Assembly: GCA_947476555.1 (NCBI GenBank)
Contig: CANJRI010000024.1
Location: forward strand, 1 to 32,204
Length of the DNA: 32,204 nt
Source: Caulobacteraceae bacterium
Lineage (GTDB): Bacteria; Pseudomonadota; Alphaproteobacteria; Caulobacterales; Caulobacteraceae
Direction: 5' to 3'
Translations under genes and position numbers: made by a program
Part shown: positions 1 through 7,397 of the stretch, in pieces
How the letters are laid out: each line of letters begins with the position of its first letter
How positions within the stretch are numbered: position 1 is the stretch's first letter
The notes under the pieces: model-generated
Told to the model about the DNA's origin: nothing
Database searches by the model: none
Seen by the model: only the letters and a program-made list of their open reading frames with translations

Positions 1-60
1 CACATCAAACGCCAGACCATCCAACATCGGCGCTTGCAACACCGCAAAATCGCCGCCTAA
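1..60 (+). CDS. C-terminal end of an unidentified protein (possible transposase)
   Basis: Reading frame 1 is open from the first base and stops with TAA at 58-60, giving 19 basic residues that end in RKIAA. This is only the tail of a gene whose body lies outside the window. The sequence after it does not continue the neighbouring TpsB gene, and that gene is cut short at about position 115. An insertion-sequence end is therefore plausible. Too little is present to name a family, and chance openness of 19 codons cannot be excluded. Confidence 0.25.
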   Translation, partial: HIKRQTIQHRRLQHRKIAA

Positions 61-120
61 ATATCAACCCCAGATGAGGCCATCTCTCCGCTAAATCCGG
101 ACCCCACCTGTCTCAAAACA
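1..120. mobile_element. Possible insertion-sequence end abutting a truncated gene
   Basis: The TpsB gene on the minus strand loses its expected barrel sequence at about 113-125. From there to the window edge the sequence is of different character: slightly AT-richer, with a short basic open frame on the plus strand ending at 60. This is what an element inserted into the 3' half of the transporter gene would look like. No terminal inverted repeat or target duplication can be checked because the other end is outside the window. The family is not assigned. Confidence 0.3.
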
Positions 121-1218
121 TCTGACGACGTACAGTGAACTGTAGGTTGGTCGAGCCGGCGCGGAACAGGGTGTCGGCCTGGCGGGCCGAGAGGCTCAGC
201 ATCGCCTCGGCCGCCCGCAAGCGGCCCTTGAAGTCCAACTGCTTGAAGTCGGTGCTCATCCGCTTGCCGACCACGTCGAGGCGCAGGTCCGCCGAGCCGT
301 TCGCGCGCCGCCTGAGCGGGTGGGACATGTACAGGCCGGCGGTGTCCGAGGCGCCGGTGGCGCCCAGGTCCGCGAACTCCCGGCCGAGGACGTAGCGCGT
401 CTGGGCCGCCGTCAGGCCGGCCCGCGTTCCGCCGTAGCCCACGGGCGCGCTGGCGTCCAAGGCGAAGGTCCAATAGCCGTTGCCGGAATAGGCGCCGCTG
501 AGGGTCAGGACGTCACCGAGGCCGAGGAGGTTCGCAAGGCTGATGGCCGGGGACACGCGCTGGCGCCCGATCGCGGCCAGGCCGCTGTTGTCGGCGCCCA
601 CCTGGCCGGAAATGCGCCGCCCGCCGGCCGCGTCGATCTGCAGGGACGTGGTTCCGGGCGCCTCGCCGGGCGCGAGCTCGTAGGTCGCCTTCACGCCGGG
701 GACCTCCGCCACCAGCAGGCCCGCGCGCTCCAGCTGGCCCGCGCGGATCGGTCCCAGACCCTCGCAGCCATCCGCCCGTCCACAGAGGTTTTCCGAGAAG
801 GTCCGCAGGATCCGGGCGTCGGACACCACCGAGGTGTTGGAGCGCATCTGGATGTCGCCGAAGCGGCCTTCGACGACGGTGATGGTCAAGGTGTTGTCGG
901 CGATGGTCTGGGCCCCGACGTAGGCGCTGGCGACCATGTAGCCGCGCTTGCGGTAATGTTCGCTTACGATCTCGGCCATGTGCTGCATCTGCGGCACGGT
1001 GAGGTCCTTGCTTAGCCAGGCGGCGAGCACGCCTTCCAGTTCGCGGGACGGGAGACTGGCGGCGCCCTCGAAGCGGACCGTGTCGATCCGGGTGACGCCG
1101 TCCGGCCCGCTCTCCGGGGCCGCCTGGCCGTTCGAGGGGGCCGGCTCTCCGCCCCAGAAAGTAGAGCCAGGACCAATGTTAGTGCAGAACCCCGGAGTCC
1201 TTGCCGGAATTCATCCAT
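113..1218 (-). pseudogene. Two-partner-secretion transporter (TpsB/FhaC/ShlB type), frameshifted and truncated
   Basis: TpsB proteins are outer-membrane barrels with periplasmic POTRA domains that secrete a TpsA exoprotein. The start at 1218 gives a signal-peptide-like N-terminus (MDEFRQGLRG, then SALTLVLALLSG). After about 22 codons the homologous frame shifts: the mature start (GGEPAPSNGQ) and the first POTRA (GVTRIDTVRFEG, then LPSRELEGVL) are read in another frame, which has its own TGA at 1211-1213. The switch near 1150 fits loss of one base. The second POTRA-like segment (VVEGRFGDIQMR) and the first barrel strands follow. The product stops at 113 with RQMF, about 370 codons in total, whereas the family usually has about 550-600. 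No TpsA partner is in the window. Very probably non-functional, unless the shift is a sequencing error and the truncated barrel is tolerated. Confidence 0.75.
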
Positions 1219-1699
1219 GGAAAAGTCCGAGGCCCATTCCGGCAGTGTATTGCAAAGTCCATTACCGCCGCGATGCGACCTATCGCCCGGCACAACTGCG
1301 CCGCCCGCCCCGGCGCCCAGATCACTGATGGTGGCCTGAAACGACATCGCTTTTCGGCGGCGACCCCCGGAACTCTCGGGAATCTTAGGCCGATTCCTTA
1401 TTTTTCACCGCCCTCCAAGCGTTCAAAAGCCGGTGTTCGCCGAGCGACGCCATCAACCTAAAGGCGAGTAGCCGCCAAATATTCGCCAGCAAAACCCCAG
1501 AGCCGTAGCAACAACGGGAATCCCCGGGCGGGGAAATCTCCGAGGATCGGGAAATGGGGGGGATCGGAACGCCGGGCGCGCGCGCCAGGCCGGCTGTCTG
1601 AGCGGGCGCCGCTCAATGCGGGAGCTTCGGGGCGGAGGTCGCGCCCGTCCCCTCATGGCAAGGCGTGGGCGGCCGAGCCGCCCACGCTTCTGGTTGGGC
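1219..1699. other. Intergenic stretch without a recognisable gene
   Basis: About 480 bases between two minus-strand genes. Open frames here have the composition of GC-rich antisense shadows and resemble no family I know. An AT-richer patch at about 1380-1410 could hold the promoter of the broken TpsB gene, but no convincing -35/-10 pair is visible. The only clear structure is the hairpin at 1663-1687, annotated separately. Confidence 0.5.
1663..1687 (-). terminator. Strong GC hairpin downstream of the CMD gene
   Basis: GCGTGGGCGGC at 1663-1673 pairs perfectly with GCCGCCCACGC at 1677-1687 around a 3-base loop. It lies 12 bases after the stop codon of the minus-strand catabolic operon. There is no run of U on the minus-strand 3' side, so it may act with Rho or as an mRNA-stabilising hairpin. 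Confidence 0.5.
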
Positions 1700-2080
1700 C
1701 TATTTCGCGTCGATCTCGGCGAAGACCTCTCTGGCCAGGCGGAAGGAATCGACGCCGGCCGGTACGCCGCCATAGATCGCCACCTGCAGCAGGACCTCCC
1801 GGATCTCCTCCCTGGTGACGCCGTTCACCAGCGCGCCGCGGACGTGGGCCTTCAACTCATGCGAGCGGTTGAGGACGCTGATCATCGCCAGGTTCAGCAT
1901 GCTGCGCGTCTTGCGCTCCAGCCCCTCGCGTCCCCAGCACCAGCCCCAGCAGTACTCGGTCGTCAGTTCCTGCATCGGCATGTTGAAGTCGTCGGCGCTC
2001 TGCATCGCCTTGTCGACATAGGCGTCGCCCAGGACGGCGCGCCGGATCTTCATGCCCTTTTCGAAAAGTTCGGTGCTCAT
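1700..2080 (-). CDS. Carboxymuconolactone decarboxylase family protein
   Basis: A 126-residue protein of the all-helical CMD family, the usual length for single-domain gamma-carboxymuconolactone decarboxylase-like enzymes. The family core is clear: LERKTRSMLNLAMISVLNR, then HELKAHVRGALVNGVTREEI and LLQVAIYGGVPAG. It lacks the CxxC of the AhpD peroxidase branch, so a decarboxylase or isomerase role on a lactone or keto acid is more likely than thiol peroxidase activity. A Trp/Cys-rich stretch (YCWGWCWGRE) precedes the core. Its ATG overlaps the stop of the MmgE/PrpD gene in a 4-base ATGA, indicating translational coupling. It is the last gene of the minus-strand arm of the island. The exact substrate is not predictable; true PcaC function is possible, but no other protocatechuate genes are nearby. 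Confidence 0.9.
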   Translation of the reverse strand: MSTELFEKGMKIRRAVLGDAYVDKAMQSADDFNMPMQELTTEYCWGWCWGREGLERKTRSMLNLAMISVLNRSHELKAHVRGALVNGVTREEIREVLLQVAIYGGVPAGVDSFRLAREVFAEIDAK

Positions 2081-3450
2081 CAGGTAGTCCTCTGTGGTTG
2101 ACGGGTTAGGGATTGGATCGAGGCCGCGCGCAGCAGCTCTCGGGCGTCGGGCAGGTCCGGCAAGGTGGCGATCAGGTCCAGCAGCCGGCGCGTCGGCGCC
2201 GCGCCCAGCACCCGCTCGCCGTCGCGCCGGAGGCCGGCGAACATTTCTTCCTCGGTCGCAGGCGTCAGCGCGTCCCGCGTCTCCGAAACCGTCCGTCCGT
2301 CGTCCAGAGTGGCTTCGACCCGCGCGCCCTGGCGCGCCGGGAAGGCGGCGGTGAACGCAGGGTCCGCCTCGAGATCGCAGACCCCCACCAGGCGGATCAC
2401 GTCCGCGTCGCTCAGGGCCTCGAAATCGTCTCGGCGCACTCCGCCGCGGGCCAGCGCCGCCGCCACCCCGAACTGGATGCTCATCTGCGCCTGCAGCGGC
2501 CGGTCATAGGGGCCTGTGAAGTCGCAGCCGGGATAGCCCCGCGCCGCCTCGGTCACCGCCACCTTGATCCGGCTCACGCGGCGGTGGTCGAAGCCTGGCG
2601 CCCGCGCCACCGCGATCGCCGCCTGCGTCGAGGTCTGGGCGAAATTGCAGATCGGCAGGGCCTTGTTGTAGACGGCCGAGATCACCGGCTCGGCGGTGAA
2701 CAGGCCAAGGTCCAAGGGCGGGCGTCGCCCGCAGGCGGCGAACAGGCCGCTCTCACCCTCCAGCAATGTCGCCGAACCCACCGCCCCGGCCTGCGCCAGC
2801 AACAGCGACCTCACCGCCGTCTGGGCGGCCCGTCCGGCCTGGATGAAGACCTCGTCGCCGCCGGTGCGCGCCCATTGGTTCAGGCCGGAGCTGGCGTCGA
2901 CCGCCAACGCCACCGCCGCCACCGTCGCATCCTCGTCCAGACCCAGGAAATGCGCGCCCGCCATGGCCGCGCCGGCGGTCGCGGAGAAGGCGCTCGGACG
3001 CAGCCGGCTCGCCAGGTCGGCGTCGAACAAAGCCGCGCCCAGCCGGCCCCCGAACTCATAGCCCACCACGCCTGCGGCAAGCAGATCAGCGCCGGACTTC
3101 GTAGAGATCCCCGACAGCGCCAGCAGCGTCGGCCAGACGATGATCCCGTGATGGCCGATCGAGGCGGGGTGCATGTCCTCCCGCAGCAGGGCGGCGGCCG
3201 CCACCGCCATGGCGAAAGCGGCGTCGGCCGGCGACGACAGGATGTCGGTCCCGAAAACCGGAACCTCGCCGGTGGTGGAGATGATCTGGCGTGCGGCGAG
3301 GCTCATCGGCAGGGCCTCGCCCTCCAGCTGGCAACGCAGGGCGTCCACCAGGCAGAGTGCCGCCTTCGCCGCCAACGCCGCGGGAAGGTCGCGCGCCTCG
3401 AACCTGCGCGCCTGCCGAACCGAGCGCCGGATCAGGCTGTCGTCCGTCAT
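2080..3450 (-). CDS. MmgE/PrpD family protein
   Basis: 456 residues, full length for the MmgE/PrpD family, which includes 2-methylcitrate dehydratase, cis-aconitate decarboxylase and several isomerases or epimerases of branched organic acids. The family pattern is visible: an N-terminal helical domain, AAAALLREDMHPASIGHHG, then VVGYEFGGRLGAAL, the segment FSATAGAAMAGAHFLGLDED, KALPICNFAQTSTQAAI, and a C-terminal domain with DDFEALSDADVIRLVGVCDLE. It starts within the stop of the dehydrogenase gene (ATGA overlap at 3447-3450) and ends within the start of the CMD gene, so the three are translationally coupled. The reaction cannot be read from sequence alone. The context suggests dehydration, decarboxylation or isomerisation of an intermediate in the same pathway. 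Confidence 0.9.
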   Translation of the reverse strand: MTDDSLIRRSVRQARRFEARDLPAALAAKAALCLVDALRCQLEGEALPMSLAARQIISTTGEVPVFGTDILSSPADAAFAMAVAAAALLREDMHPASIGHHGIIVWPTLLALSGISTKSGADLLAAGVVGYEFGGRLGAALFDADLASRLRPSAFSATAGAAMAGAHFLGLDEDATVAAVALAVDASSGLNQWARTGGDEVFIQAGRAAQTAVRSLLLAQAGAVGSATLLEGESGLFAACGRRPPLDLGLFTAEPVISAVYNKALPICNFAQTSTQAAIAVARAPGFDHRRVSRIKVAVTEAARGYPGCDFTGPYDRPLQAQMSIQFGVAAALARGGVRRDDFEALSDADVIRLVGVCDLEADPAFTAAFPARQGARVEATLDDGRTVSETRDALTPATEEEMFAGLRRDGERVLGAAPTRRLLDLIATLPDLPDARELLRAASIQSLTRQPQRTT

Positions 3451-4340
3451 TTACGGATCTCGACCCCGGTCAACTCCTCCATGAATTTCGCGATGTAGGT
3501 GAAGTCGGCGTCCGCGCCGTACTTGGCGTTGATCATCGCCAGCACTTCGCGCACGACCCCGCCGGCCAGCATCGGCACGCCCAGGCCCTCGGCCTCGTCG
3601 ACGCAGAGCCGGACGTCCTTGTAGGAGAGCCCGATCGCGAACCCGAAGTCGAAGGTCCCCGGGAGCACACAACGCGGAAACTTGTCGCCGGCCGCGCTGT
3701 TGCGGCCCGAGCCGGCCTGGATGATGTCGAGCAGCACTTCGGGGTTGAGCCGGGCTTTCATGCCCATCGCCATGACCTCGGTGGTCATGACCATCACCCC
3801 GGCCGCCAGGATGTTGTTGGCCAGCTTGGCGACCTGGGCCTGGCCGGGCTCCTGCCCGGTGAAGAAGGTCTTGCCGAAATTGGTCAGGATCGGCTCGACC
3901 GTGGCGCGCACCTCTTCCTTGCAGGAGACCATCACCGCCAGCGTCCCGGCTTCGGCGCCCTTCACCCCGCCCGACACCGGCGAGTCGACCCAATCGATGG
4001 ACCTGTCGGCCAGCCCGGCGGCGACCCGCGCCGCCGCCTTGGGGCCGGATGTCGACAGGTCGACGACGATCTTGACCTTCGAGCCGCTCGACACGCCGTT
4101 CTCGCCGAGCACCACCTTTTCCAGGATGTCTGGCGTGGGCAGGCTGACGAGCACGAGGCCCGCCTCGTCGGCCACGGCCTTCGGGCTGGACGCCGCGACC
4201 GCCCCAGAGGCTTCCACCCCGCTCAGGGCGGCGGGGCTCGCGTCATAGGCGACGACGCGGAATCCCGCATTCATCAGCCGCCGCGCCATCGGCGCCCCCA
4301 TGCGGCCAACGCCGACGAACCCGACTGTCGTACTTGTCAT
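3447..4340 (-). CDS. NAD(P)-dependent beta-hydroxyacid dehydrogenase (3-hydroxyisobutyrate dehydrogenase-like)
   Basis: 297 residues from the ATG at 4340, chosen because AGGAAA lies 5 bases upstream and the Rossmann fold begins immediately. An upstream in-frame extension is low-complexity read-through. Features in order: dinucleotide-binding GFVGVGRMGAPMA (7-19), substrate loop DSPVSGGVKGAEAGT (119-133), catalytic Lys172 in QVAKLANN, and Lys241 in SYKDVRL. This is the beta-hydroxyacid dehydrogenase family (3-hydroxyisobutyrate, tartronate semialdehyde and 6-phosphogluconate relatives). It oxidises a beta-hydroxyacid to a semialdehyde, or performs the reverse reduction. The aldehyde dehydrogenase at 7398 is a natural partner. 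It sits 13 bases after the transporter gene and overlaps MmgE/PrpD by 4 bases. Specificity is inferred only at family level. Confidence 0.92.
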   Translation of the reverse strand: MTSTTVGFVGVGRMGAPMARRLMNAGFRVVAYDASPAALSGVEASGAVAASSPKAVADEAGLVLVSLPTPDILEKVVLGENGVSSGSKVKIVVDLSTSGPKAAARVAAGLADRSIDWVDSPVSGGVKGAEAGTLAVMVSCKEEVRATVEPILTNFGKTFFTGQEPGQAQVAKLANNILAAGVMVMTTEVMAMGMKARLNPEVLLDIIQAGSGRNSAAGDKFPRCVLPGTFDFGFAIGLSYKDVRLCVDEAEGLGVPMLAGGVVREVLAMINAKYGADADFTYIAKFMEELTGVEIRK

Positions 4341-4353
4341 AGTGATTTCCTGT

Positions 4354-5694
4354 TTAGGTATTGCCTGGGCCGTCGCCCGCCATGTGCTCTTCGCGGCCGT
4401 AGTCCTTGAGCTGGCAGGCGGCCCAGGTTCCCACGACGCCACACACAGCCAGGAGGCCGGCGACGGCGTAGCCGTTCCCATACTTGGCGGCGAGATAGGC
4501 GGCCACGATCGGGACCACCCCGCCGGGAAGGACCGAGCCCAACTGGGTGCTGATCGAGGCGCCGCTGTAGCGCAGTTTCGCCGGGAAGTTCTCGCTGACG
4601 AAGGCCCCGAAGGCGCCCCACATCAGGTCGTGAGGGATCAGCGAGAGCACAATCGCCAGGACCACCAGGGCGGGCTCGCGGGTGTCCAGCATGTAGAAGT
4701 AGAGGAAGCTGTAGGGGATGACCGTCAGCGCCCCCATCAGGAAGACCGGCTTGCGGCCCCATCGGTCCGATAGCCAACCCGCGAACGGGATGGTGAAACA
4801 AGAGAGCGCGGCGCCCGCCATCACGCCCGCCAGAAGCAGGTCCCGCGGAAGGCCGAGCGTCGTGGTGCCGTAGCTGAAAACGAAAGACGTGAAAACGTAG
4901 TAGGGGGCCAGCTCGACGAAGCGCGCCAGCATGATCCAGACCATCGGCTTCCAATGGGTCTTGATCACCGCGCTCACCGGCGCCTTCTCGATCTTCTTCT
5001 CGTTGACCAACTTGGTGAAGGAGGGCGTCTCCTTGACGCCGATGCGGATGTAGAGCCCGACCAGGATCAACAGGGCGCTGATGAAGAACGGTATGCGCCA
5101 GCCCCATTCGAGGAATTCGCTCCCCGAACCCAGCGCGCAGCCCCAGACCACGGCGTTGGCCAGGAAGAGTCCGGCGGGCGAGCCGAATTGCGGCCAGGCC
5201 GACATAAGTCCGCGGTTGTTCGACTTCGACCATTCCATGGCCAGCAGCACGCCGCCCGACCATTCCCCGCCGACCCCGACGCCTTGGACGAAACGCAGCA
5301 CCACCAGCATCCCCGCGCCCCAGATGCCGATCTGGTCGTAGGTGGGCACGAAGGCGACGGCGAAGGTCGCCACGCCCATCAGCGTCAAGGTGGCGATCAA
5401 CGTGGCCTTGCGTCCGACCCGGTCGCCAAGGTGTCCGAAGATAAACGCCCCCACGGGACGGGCGACGAATCCGACGCCGTAGATCGCGAAGGCCTGCATC
5501 GTCCCGGTCAGCGGGTCCGACTGCGGGAAGTACAGCTGGGCGAACACCAGTCCGGTGACCACGCTGTAGAGGAAGAAGTCATACCACTCGATGACCGCGC
5601 CGACCGTTCCGGCGATGACCGCGCGGTTCAGCTGGGAGCGCGTCTCGGCGTCGAGCTCTTGCTCGGAGACCGAGCGGACGGGCTCTTTTTCCAT
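4354..5694 (-). CDS. MFS transporter, metabolite:H+ symporter (MHS) type
   Basis: About 446 residues and 12 predicted membrane segments. Signatures of the MHS (metabolite:proton symport) branch are clear: AGTVGAVIEWYDFFLY in TM1, GHLGDRVGRKATLIATL (motif A, loop 2-3), RFVQGVGVGGEWSGG in TM4, and the second-half repeat AGWLSDRWGRKPVF. Relatives import dicarboxylates, shikimate, alpha-ketoglutarate or aromatic acids with protons. A TTG 12 bases upstream also opens this frame, but ATG at 5694 has GGGA at good spacing and is preferred. It is the first structural gene of the minus arm, so it probably imports the pathway substrate. A TTGACA -35 lies just upstream, and the GntR regulator gene follows immediately. 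Confidence 0.92.
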   Translation of the reverse strand: MEKEPVRSVSEQELDAETRSQLNRAVIAGTVGAVIEWYDFFLYSVVTGLVFAQLYFPQSDPLTGTMQAFAIYGVGFVARPVGAFIFGHLGDRVGRKATLIATLTLMGVATFAVAFVPTYDQIGIWGAGMLVVLRFVQGVGVGGEWSGGVLLAMEWSKSNNRGLMSAWPQFGSPAGLFLANAVVWGCALGSGSEFLEWGWRIPFFISALLILVGLYIRIGVKETPSFTKLVNEKKIEKAPVSAVIKTHWKPMVWIMLARFVELAPYYVFTSFVFSYGTTTLGLPRDLLLAGVMAGAALSCFTIPFAGWLSDRWGRKPVFLMGALTVIPYSFLYFYMLDTREPALVVLAIVLSLIPHDLMWGAFGAFVSENFPAKLRYSGASISTQLGSVLPGGVVPIVAAYLAAKYGNGYAVAGLLAVCGVVGTWAACQLKDYGREEHMAGDGPGNT

Positions 5695-5724
5695 TGTCGT
5701 TCCCAACCCCGGAGGTTTCGAAGA

Positions 5725-5757
5725 CGCTTAGATTTGGCCTTACAATCTGTCAATCTG
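5725..5757 (-). promoter_or_regulatory. Candidate promoter and direct-repeat operator of the catabolic minus arm
   Basis: On the minus strand a perfect TTGACA (5753-5748) is followed after 17 bases by TAAGCG (5730-5725), 31 bases before the transporter ATG. The -10 is poor, as is common in this group. The -35 lies inside a direct repeat on the plus strand, CAATCTG at 5743-5749 and again at 5751-5757, which is a plausible regulator site. The neighbouring GntR protein is the obvious candidate, but binding is inferred. Confidence 0.4.
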
Positions 5758-5764
5758 GTTGGTA

Positions 5765-6454
5765 TTAGCGCTCGGGTTGGGGCTCGTCCAACACCGCCAG
5801 GGCGGCGGTCGTTGCGGCGGCGATATGGCGTTCGCAGGCGGCGCGGGCGGCCACCGGATCGCGGGCAAGGATGGCGGCATGTATTTCGCGGATTTCCGCC
5901 AGACTCTGCGCCATGCGGCCGGGCCGGCTCATCGAGGTGACGCGCAGCAGGGTCACCCGATTGTGGATGACGGTCAGCATCTGGCGAAGGAATATGTTCC
6001 CGGCCCCATCGATCAGGGCGTTGTAGAACTGGGTCTTGATGGTGATCAGCTCGGTCTCGTCGCCGCCCTTGTCGACCCATCGCGCCAGGGCCTTGGTGGC
6101 GTTGGTGAGCGCCCGCCGGTCGGCCTCCGTGCCGCGCACGGCGAATTGCTCTCCGGCCAGGCCTTCCAGCACGGACCGTACGGCGTAGAGCTGGCGGGCC
6201 TCGTCGGCGGTGATCGTGGAGACCGTGGGTCCGCGATGATGCTGCGTGGTGACCAGGCCCTCGGCCTCGAGCTGCCGCATCGCCTCGCGGATGGAGGGCC
6301 GCGACACCGCCATCAGCTCGCACAGCTGGCGCTCGATCAGGCGTTCGCCGGGCTTGAAGCGTCCGGAAACGATCGCGTTGCGGAGGCGAGCCTCGACGTG
6401 CTCACGCAGCGTAATTGCGCGAGGGGCTCTCAGGTCTTCCTCGGTCAAAGACAT
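5765..6454 (-). CDS. GntR family transcriptional regulator, FCD (FadR/VanR) subfamily
   Basis: 229 residues. The N-terminal winged helix-turn-helix covers roughly residues 15-82: LREHVEARLRNAIVSGRF, KPGERLIERQLCELMAVSR, PSIREAMRQLEAEGLV. The all-helical FCD ligand domain follows at about 95-215, retaining the late histidines (EIREIHAAI and ACERHIAAA) that in the VanR group help bind a metal next to a carboxylate effector. Such proteins usually repress neighbouring catabolic genes until a small organic acid binds. It lies upstream of the minus arm and is divergent to the lactonase-like gene, with 69 bases between their starts, so it is well placed to control both arms. The ligand is unknown, probably a pathway intermediate. 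Confidence 0.92.
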   Translation of the reverse strand: MSLTEEDLRAPRAITLREHVEARLRNAIVSGRFKPGERLIERQLCELMAVSRPSIREAMRQLEAEGLVTTQHHRGPTVSTITADEARQLYAVRSVLEGLAGEQFAVRGTEADRRALTNATKALARWVDKGGDETELITIKTQFYNALIDGAGNIFLRQMLTVIHNRVTLLRVTSMSRPGRMAQSLAEIREIHAAILARDPVAARAACERHIAAATTAALAVLDEPQPER

Positions 6455-6463
6455 CGCATCCAG

Positions 6464-6482
6464 TAAATGCCGCCTATAATGC
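6464..6482 (+). promoter_or_regulatory. Divergent promoter region with -10-like TATAAT and short direct repeat
   Basis: The 69-base gap between the GntR gene and the lactonase-like gene contains TATAAT at 6475-6480. AATGCC occurs twice, at 6465-6470 and 6478-6483, overlapping this -10. No good -35 sits 16-18 bases upstream, which would fit a regulated promoter. GntR binding at the repeat is an inference. Confidence 0.3.
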
Positions 6483-6523
6483 CTACCCCCTCACCGCAGG
6501 GTGAGAAAGCCGGGAATAAATCG

Positions 6524-7330
6524 ATGAGCGAGCTTCCGTCGCCCCCATACGAGCTTTTCGCCATCCGGTATGCAACCCGCGAGGCGCAGCGGCGCGATCA
6601 TTTCATCGGCGGTGACCCCCACGATGCGCCGATGCCCATGGATTACTTTGTCTGGGTCGCCAAGAATGACCGGCACGTGGTGGTCATCGACACCGGATTT
6701 GACGAGCCCATGGCGCTGAAGCGCGGGCGCGACTTCCTGCGTTGCCCGGTCGAATCGCTGCGCCTGGTCGGTGTCGATCCGGCGGCGGTGGAGGACGTCG
6801 TCCTGACCCACCTGCACTACGACCATGTCGGCAATTTCGCGAAATTTCCGGCGGCCCGCTTTCACCTGCAGGAACCCGAGATCCACTACGCGACCGGGCG
6901 GTACATGCGGTACCCGAACATGTCCCATGCCTACGAGGTGGAGGAGGTCTGCGGCATCGTGCGGCTGAACTATGGGGGCCGCGTCACATTCTATGACGGC
7001 GACGCCACCCTGGCGCCGGGGATCAAGCTTCATCTGGTCGGGGGCCATACCGCGGGCCTGCAATTCGTGACGGTGGAGACAGCGCGCGGCCGCGTCGTCC
7101 TGGCGTCCGACGCCGCGCACTTCTACGACAACCTGCACCTCGACCGGCCCTTCCCCTACGCGTTCCACGTCGGGATGATGCACGAGGCCTTCGACAAGCT
7201 GCGCAGCCAGGCGCCGCCCAGTCACATCATCCCGGGGCACGATCCCAAGGTGATGGCGCTCTACCCCGCGCCGACGCCCGAGCTGGAAGGACAGGTCGTC
7301 CGCCTCGACGTGGCGCCGCGCGAGGGCTGA
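6524..7330 (+). CDS. MBL-fold hydrolase, N-acyl homoserine lactonase-like
   Basis: 268 residues from the ATG at 6524, chosen because GGGA lies 8 bases upstream and the upstream in-frame extension is not conserved-looking. The two-zinc metallo-beta-lactamase site is complete: LTHLHYDHVGN (HxHxDH), a later His in VGGHTAG, Asp in VVLASDAAHFYDN and His in IIPGHDP. The AHFYDN segment, with Tyr after the Asp/His, is typical of the AHL-lactonase branch (AiiA/AttM/AiiB) rather than glyoxalase II. The enzyme should hydrolyse a lactone or ester in the cytoplasm. Here it heads a catabolic arm with aldehyde dehydrogenase, as attM does in Agrobacterium with attK/attL. A catabolic gamma-lactone is therefore as likely a substrate as a quorum signal. 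Confidence 0.88.
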   Translation: MSELPSPPYELFAIRYATREAQRRDHFIGGDPHDAPMPMDYFVWVAKNDRHVVVIDTGFDEPMALKRGRDFLRCPVESLRLVGVDPAAVEDVVLTHLHYDHVGNFAKFPAARFHLQEPEIHYATGRYMRYPNMSHAYEVEEVCGIVRLNYGGRVTFYDGDATLAPGIKLHLVGGHTAGLQFVTVETARGRVVLASDAAHFYDNLHLDRPFPYAFHVGMMHEAFDKLRSQAPPSHIIPGHDPKVMALYPAPTPELEGQVVRLDVAPREG

Positions 7331-7362
7331 ACGTCCGCAGATCAACGAGGTCGCCGGTCGGC

Positions 7363-7389
7363 CAGAAGACAGTGAGTCAGAAGACAGTG
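7363..7389 (+). repeat. 12-base direct repeat with 15-base period before the ALDH gene
   Basis: CAGAAGACAGTG occurs at 7363-7374 and again at 7378-7389, separated by AGT, immediately upstream of the aldehyde dehydrogenase ribosome-binding site (GGGAAAG). It is either a small tandem duplication or a paired binding site. Confidence 0.6.
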
Positions 7390-7397
7390 GGAAAGTG

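Noticed and set aside
1700..2080. AhpD-type peroxidase identity for the CMD protein
   Set aside because: The CxxC active-site motif of AhpD is absent; the cysteines present are in a Trp-rich segment outside the core.
2113..3498. Plus-strand frame of about 460 codons opposite MmgE/PrpD
   Set aside because: Arg/Gln/His-rich shadow; MmgE/PrpD motifs on the minus strand are unambiguous and translationally coupled on both sides.
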